NCBI RefSeq assembly: GCF_000720325.1 | Contig: NZ_JOJM01000066.1 | Span: 1-43,647 of the forward strand | DNA: 43,647 nucleotides | Reading direction: 5' to 3' | Origin: Streptomyces sp. NRRL B-1347 | GTDB taxonomy: Bacteria > Actinomycetota > Actinomycetes > Streptomycetales > Streptomycetaceae | Shown: piece by piece, positions 39,913 through 43,647 of the stretch | Numbering within the stretch: position 1 is the first letter of the stretch | Layout of the letters: the number at the start of each line of letters is the position of its first letter | The notes under the pieces: model-generated | Told to the model about the DNA's origin: nothing | Databases searched by the model: none | Seen by the model: the letters and a program-made list of their open reading frames with translations, nothing else | Position numbers and translations under genes: made by a program

Positions 39913-41543
39913 CCGCCACCGCGCCCGCCGCGGGCGCCGCGCCCCTCGCCCCGGTCGAAACAGGCCTGGTCCCCGTCTTCGTACGACTGAAGCTTTCGCT
40001 CCTGCGCAACGGCCTGCGCCAGTCCGGCGGACGCCGCGCCGCGTACGTCGCGTCGGCGGTGATCGCCCTGCTCGTCGCCGCGCTCCAGCTGCTCGGCCTG
40101 ATCCTGCTGCGCGGCGACCCGCACGCCGCCACGGTCTCCGTGCTGCTCGTCGCGGTCCTCGCCCTCGGCTGGGCCGTGCTCCCGCTGTTCTTCCCCAGCG
40201 GCGACGAAACCCTCGACCCCACCCGTCTGGTGATGCTGCCGCTGCGCCCGCGCCCCCTGGTGCGGGCGCTGCTCGTCGCGTCCCTCGTGGGCATCGGGCC
40301 GCTGTTCACGCTCTGTCTGGCGCTCGGCGCGGCGGTCGCGGTGGCGCGGGGCGGCGCGGCCGTCGCGGTGGCCGTGGTGGCCGTCCCCCTCGTCCTGCTG
40401 CTGTGCGTCGCGCTCGCCCGCGCCGTCGCCGCCGCGAACATCCGCCTGCTCACCAGCCGCAAGGGCCGCGACCTCGCCGTCCTCAGCGGTCTCGTCATCG
40501 CCATCGGGGCGCAGCTCGTCAACTTCGGGGCACAGCTCATCGGTTCGTCCGACGCGGGCCTCGGCGAACTGGACCCGGCGGCGGACGTCGTCGGCTGGAT
40601 CCCGCCGGCCTCCGCCCTGGCGGCCGTGCACGCCACCGGCGAGGCCCGCTACGGCGTCGCGGCCGCCCAACTCGCCCTGTCCGTGGCGGCCCTGGTGCTC
40701 CTGCTGCGCCTGTGGCAGCGCAGCCTGACCCGGCTGATGACCGCCCCCGACGGCTCCACGCTCGCCGCGGCCGAACCGTCCCGCACCCGGCGCGGCGGCG
40801 GCCTCGCGGCGCTGCTCCCGGCCGGGCGCACCGGACCCGTCATGGAGCGCACCCTGCGCTACGTGTGGCGCGACCCGAAGACGAAGGCCGCCTGGGTCAC
40901 CTCGCTCGCCATCGGCCTGATCGTGCCGCTCTTCAACGCCTTCCAGGGCACCGGATCCGTCTACATCGCCTGCTTCGCGGCGGGCATGCTCGGCATCCAG
41001 ATGTACAACCAGTTCGGCCAGGACACGTCCGCCTTCTGGATGGTGGCGATGACCATCGCCTCGACGCGCGACGCCTACGACGAACTGCGGGCCCGCGCCT
41101 ACGCGCTCCTCGTGGTCACGCTCCCCTACTCCGTCCTCGTGACCGTCCTGACCACGGCCGTCCTCGACGTCTGGCACGCCATGCCCGAAGCCCTCGGGAT
41201 CACCTTCGCGCTGCTCGGCGCCATGCTGGCCACCGGCACCTGGGCGTCGGCCCGCTTCCCGTACTCCATCCCGCAGGAGGGCTACAAGAACGTGGCGCCC
41301 GGCCAGGCGGGCCTGGCCTGGATCGCCCTCTTCGGCGGGATGCTCGGCGCCGCCGCCCTGTGCGCGCCCGTCATCGCCGCCACCATCTGGCTGCACGCGT
41401 CGGGCCGGGGCTCCTGGTCGTGGCTGCTGCTGCCCGGCGGCACGTTCTACGGCGCCGCCGTCATCGCCCTCGGCCTGCGGATCGCGGCGCCCCGGGTGGC
41501 CGCGCGGCTGCCGGAGATCCTGACGGCGGTCAGCAAGGGCTGA
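39909..41543 (+). CDS. ABC-2-type transporter permease
   Basis: This 544-residue membrane protein has many hydrophobic segments, starting with AAYVASAVIALLVAALQLLGLILL and including VSVLLVAVLALGWAVLPLFF and GAMLATGTWASARFPYS. About ten to twelve membrane helices can be counted, more than the six of a simple ABC-2 permease, with a long cytoplasmic loop (PDGSTLAAAEPSRTRRGGG) near the middle. It pairs with the preceding ATPase. It may move an antibiotic, lipid or other hydrophobic compound. Confidence 0.85.
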   Translation: MTATAPAAGAAPLAPVETGLVPVFVRLKLSLLRNGLRQSGGRRAAYVASAVIALLVAALQLLGLILLRGDPHAATVSVLLVAVLALGWAVLPLFFPSGDETLDPTRLVMLPLRPRPLVRALLVASLVGIGPLFTLCLALGAAVAVARGGAAVAVAVVAVPLVLLLCVALARAVAAANIRLLTSRKGRDLAVLSGLVIAIGAQLVNFGAQLIGSSDAGLGELDPAADVVGWIPPASALAAVHATGEARYGVAAAQLALSVAALVLLLRLWQRSLTRLMTAPDGSTLAAAEPSRTRRGGGLAALLPAGRTGPVMERTLRYVWRDPKTKAAWVTSLAIGLIVPLFNAFQGTGSVYIACFAAGMLGIQMYNQFGQDTSAFWMVAMTIASTRDAYDELRARAYALLVVTLPYSVLVTVLTTAVLDVWHAMPEALGITFALLGAMLATGTWASARFPYSIPQEGYKNVAPGQAGLAWIALFGGMLGAAALCAPVIAATIWLHASGRGSWSWLLLPGGTFYGAAVIALGLRIAAPRVAARLPEILTAVSKG

Positions 41544-41581
41544 GTTCAGGGGAAGCCCGGGGGCGGCCTGAGAACGCAGCA

Positions 41582-41651
41582 ACCCGCGAGCCTGGTCCTC
41601 CTCGCCCCTGGGGGGCGGGAGGAGCCGGCCGGACGCACCGGCGGCTCGCGG
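41582..41651. terminator. Long nested hairpin after the ABC operon
   Basis: ACCCGCGAGCC (41582-41592 approx.) pairs with GGCTCGCGGGT (41641-41651 approx.). Inside it, CTCCTCGCCCC pairs imperfectly with GGGGCGGGAGGA. It lies 40 bases after the permease stop and would end transcription of the ABC operon and of a small minus-strand unit. No T-run follows on either side. Confidence 0.6.
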
Positions 41652-41736
41652 GTCGGGTGACTGCTGTGAATTCCGGCCGGCTGCGCGCCTGTCTCACGCG
41701 CTGGTCCGGCACCGCACTGAACGTGGTGGCGGGCCG

Positions 41737-41775
41737 CTAGCCCGCAGCCACCTCTTCCGTCCGGTTTCCATACAT
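41737..41775 (-). CDS. Candidate 12-codon ORF in a short transcript
   Basis: The ORF reads MYGNRTEEVAAG and stops at TAG (41739-41737). An AGGAGG box (41792-41787) lies 11 bases upstream, and a consensus promoter (TTGAAC-17-TAGGGT) starts transcription near 41802. The strong hairpin at 41582-41651 lies downstream. In-frame codons continue after the TAG. It could be a leader peptide, a small protein, or the signature of a structured small RNA. Confidence 0.35.
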   Translation of the reverse strand: MYGNRTEEVAAG

Positions 41776-41808
41776 CTGCCGAACCACCTCCTCTCCGAAG
41801 TAACACTC

Positions 41809-41837
41809 ACCCTAGGAAGCGGGCCGGGGCCGTTCAA
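41809..41837 (-). promoter_or_regulatory. Consensus sigma-70 promoter for the small minus-strand unit
   Basis: On the minus strand, -35 TTGAAC (41837-41832) and -10 TAGGGT (41814-41809) are 17 bases apart. This is the best HrdB-type promoter I can see in the window, yet no annotated gene follows; only the 12-codon ORF and hairpin do. Confidence 0.55.
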
Positions 41838-41982
41838 CTGTTTTTCCGGGTGCCGGGCCTCACAACGATTTGCCTCAACTTCCGGGAACCTCCTGTGGTC
41901 CGCGTCACGTTCGAGTTGAATGATCTGACGTGCAGCAGACTCAGCTCATGCGGAAGACGACGCGGCCTGCAGGGGGTTCCAG
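41838..41982. other. Intergenic region upstream of the PAS/GAF gene
   Basis: AT-richer segment with a half copy of the regulon arm (CTGACG at 41925-41930, no second arm). I could not place a firm promoter for the PAS/GAF gene. Confidence 0.3.
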
Positions 41983-43350
41983 GTGAGTGCTTCCCGACAG
42001 AGCGGAACGACGGACGAACTGGGCCCGGAAGAGCCCGAGCCCGGCGGGGCCGAACTGCTCGCGGCGCTCCTCGACGGGATGGACGCCGCGCTGTGCGCCT
42101 TCGACTCCGACGGGGTCGTGACGCACTGGAACCGCGAGGCGGAGCGGATCCTCGGCTGGTCCGCCGCGGAGGCCGTCGGGCGCCGCGGGTTCGCCGGGTG
42201 GGCCGTGCGGCCCGCCGACGCCGAGGAGGTCGAGGAGCGGCTCCTGGCGGCCATGCACGCGCCCGGCCGCCAGGTGCACGAGTTCGCGCTCCTCACCAAG
42301 GGCGGCGGACGCGTCCTCGTCCGCACCCAGTCCGCGGCGGTGCGCGGCGGCGACGGCAAACCCGCCGGGGTGTACTGCGCCTTCAGCGAGGTGCACGCGC
42401 AGATCGACCTGGAGCGGTCCATCGCCCTCAGCGAGGCCCTGTTCGAGCACGCCTCCTGGGGCGTCGTCCTCGTCGACGCCGACCTCAGGCCCGCCGTCGT
42501 CAACGAACACGCGGCGCGGCTGCTCGGCCTCGGCCGCACCGCGCTGCTCGGACGGCCGCTGGGCGAGGTGCTGCTCCAGGGCGTCGAGGAGCTGGAGAGC
42601 GCTCTCGCGCACGTACTGGCCGAGGGGGCGCCGCCCGCGCCCGCCGAGATGTGGGTGACGGCGCGCGCCGAGGGCGGCGAGGCCGAGCGCCGGTGCTGGC
42701 GCAGCGGCTTCCTGCGGCTCGGCTCGCCGCTCGCCGAGGAGCCGGTGCCGCTGGGCGTCGGCTGGCTCTTCCGGGACGTCACGGACTCCAAGCGGGCCGA
42801 GCAGGAGGCCGCGAAGCTGCGCTTCCGCTCGCAGCAGCTGCACCGCTCCGCGCGGGCCGCCGCCGAGTGCGAGGACCCGATGGAGGCCGCCACCGTCCAG
42901 CTGGACTTCGCCCTCGCCGGGTTCGCCGACCACGCCCTGATCGACCTCCTCACCGCCGCCGAGCCCGCGGTGCGGCTCGTCCGGGCCGCGGCGACGCCCG
43001 CCGGGGCCCCCGGGCCCTGTCTGCCCGCCGACAAGGCCGGGCTTCCCGTGCGCTATCCGGAGGGGCATCCGGCGACGCAGTGCGTGGAGCGGGCGGGCTC
43101 CGTGCGCGCCAGCGCGGGGCTCGCGGCGCCCGAGCGGGCCCGCGAGTGGGCTGCCGCCCGGCAGTGGCCCGACTCCTCCGTGCACGCGCTGTGCGCGGTG
43201 CTGCGCAGCCGGGGCCGCACGTTGGGCGTCGTGACGTTTCTGCGGGGTGGGGCGCGGACGCAGTTCGAGCGGGCGGACGCGGTGTACGCGGAGAGCGTGG
43301 CGGCCCGGATCGCCGCCGCCCTCGACCTGGCAGCGACCCTGAACCCCTGA
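41983..43350 (+). CDS. PAS-PAS-GAF sensor protein without output domain
   Basis: The 455-residue protein begins with a GTG after AGGGGG. The first PAS domain (about residues 22-140) has MDAALCAFDSDGVVTHWNREAERILGWSAAEAVGR; the second (about 148-270) has SWGVVLVDADLRPAVVNEHAARLLGLGRTALLGRPLGEVL; a GAF-like region follows (about 280-450; LIDLLTAAEPAVRL, HALCAVLRSRGRTLGVVTFLRGG). In Streptomyces this order usually leads to a PP2C/SpoIIE phosphatase, but here the protein stops after GAF. It may be a stand-alone sensor that regulates a partner protein, or a truncated phosphatase. No membrane segment is seen. Confidence 0.82.
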   Translation: MSASRQSGTTDELGPEEPEPGGAELLAALLDGMDAALCAFDSDGVVTHWNREAERILGWSAAEAVGRRGFAGWAVRPADAEEVEERLLAAMHAPGRQVHEFALLTKGGGRVLVRTQSAAVRGGDGKPAGVYCAFSEVHAQIDLERSIALSEALFEHASWGVVLVDADLRPAVVNEHAARLLGLGRTALLGRPLGEVLLQGVEELESALAHVLAEGAPPAPAEMWVTARAEGGEAERRCWRSGFLRLGSPLAEEPVPLGVGWLFRDVTDSKRAEQEAAKLRFRSQQLHRSARAAAECEDPMEAATVQLDFALAGFADHALIDLLTAAEPAVRLVRAAATPAGAPGPCLPADKAGLPVRYPEGHPATQCVERAGSVRASAGLAAPERAREWAAARQWPDSSVHALCAVLRSRGRTLGVVTFLRGGARTQFERADAVYAESVAARIAAALDLAATLNP

Positions 43351-43647
43351 CCGGGGCCGGGCGGGGCCCGCGGCCCCCGACGCCCGGCCTCTGCGCAAGG
43401 GCCGCGCGACACCTGGGGCTACCCACTGGGCGGGGCCCCATGGGCCTTCGGCCGGGGCCCTGCGCAACGGTTGCACGGCACCTGGGGCTGTGCGCACAGC
43501 GGGGGCCATGGCCTCCGGCCGGGGTACCGCTGGTGTCCGGGCCCTGCACAACGGTTGCACGGCACCTGGGGCTGTGCCCACCCCTCCCCAAGCTCTCGGC
43601 TTCGCCCGAGCAGGGGATGCCCCACTCGCCCTGCGGGACGATTGCCC
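43351..43647. repeat. Tandem GC repeat region at the window end
   Basis: GGGCCCTGCGCAACGGTTGC-type units occur at 43455-43493 and 43539-43577 (two nearly identical 39-bp copies, 84 bp apart, differing at one base), with a more diverged copy at 43389-43421. Each is followed by CACCTGGGGCTGTG. No gene is evident. Confidence 0.75.

Noticed and set aside
41582..41651. Riboswitch or T-box
   Set aside because: The structure lies after the ABC operon, no specifier or known aptamer motif is visible, and it is better explained as a terminator.
41530..41806. 60- and 86-codon minus-strand frames over the hairpin
   Set aside because: Neither has a supported start at a sensible distance from the promoter, and they run through the hairpin; the 12-codon ORF has the better ribosome-binding site.
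41925..41930. Tenth regulon operator before the PAS/GAF gene
   Set aside because: Only one CTGACG arm is present; the matching CGTCAG arm is absent.
43389..43577. CRISPR-like repeats
   Set aside because: Only two good copies and one diverged copy, unequal spacers and no cas genes.
1..43647. tRNA, rRNA, insertion sequence or phage attachment site
   Set aside because: No transposase or integrase frame, no terminal inverted repeats and no cloverleaf sequence could be recognised by reading.

Overview
This is a chromosomal window from a Streptomyces. The DNA is very GC-rich, most codons end in G or C, and almost every gene has long antisense shadow frames. The left end carries an AfsK-type Ser/Thr kinase (residues K44 and T168 are conserved), a VOC protein that I read as the AfsK-binding protein KbpA, and a TetR regulator. 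From memory this matches the afsK-kbpA-TetR order of S. coelicolor (about SCO4423 to SCO4421). The block from 28.3 to 33.1 kb (EF-hand protein, STAS protein, ECF sigma factor, anti-sigma factor, purU, SCO4402-family protein) resembles about SCO4411 to SCO4402. I could not check this by search.

Between these two core blocks (4.7-28.3 kb) lies a CoA-ester catabolic region. It encodes a deazaflavin-dependent oxidoreductase, four acyl-CoA dehydrogenases (two of each of two types), an SCP-x-thiolase-like protein without the usual nucleophile, a DUF35 protein, a flavin monooxygenase, an ADP-forming acyl-CoA synthetase, a flavin reductase, an enoyl-CoA hydratase, a Zn alcohol dehydrogenase, an SDR, a cyclase-family hydrolase and an AMP-forming CoA ligase. 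Some unrelated genes sit among them: PNPOx, two GNATs, GlxA/MFS and a HATPase protein. Gene content suggests breakdown of a branched, cyclic or steroid/isoprenoid-like acid; the substrate cannot be read from the sequence.

The main discovery candidate is a shared operator. Nine copies of a 15-bp inverted repeat, consensus CTGACG-N3-CGTCAG, occur only in the promoter regions of these catabolic transcription units, often on the -10 element or transcription start. This defines a local regulon, probably of a TetR-type repressor. The TetR gene at 3.9 kb is the nearest candidate but lacks a full copy of the site at its own promoter.

The right part (33-43.6 kb) has an amino-acid-type substrate-binding lipoprotein, a proline-rich membrane protein with a series of Thr-Gln motifs, an XRE/TPR regulator, a Prim-Pol-like protein, an ABC exporter pair, a possible short transcript with a strong promoter and a 12-codon ORF, and a PAS-PAS-GAF protein without an output domain. 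Interspersed GC-rich hairpin repeats, tandem repeats and several leaderless-type promoters are also present. No tRNA, rRNA, IS element or CRISPR array was seen.
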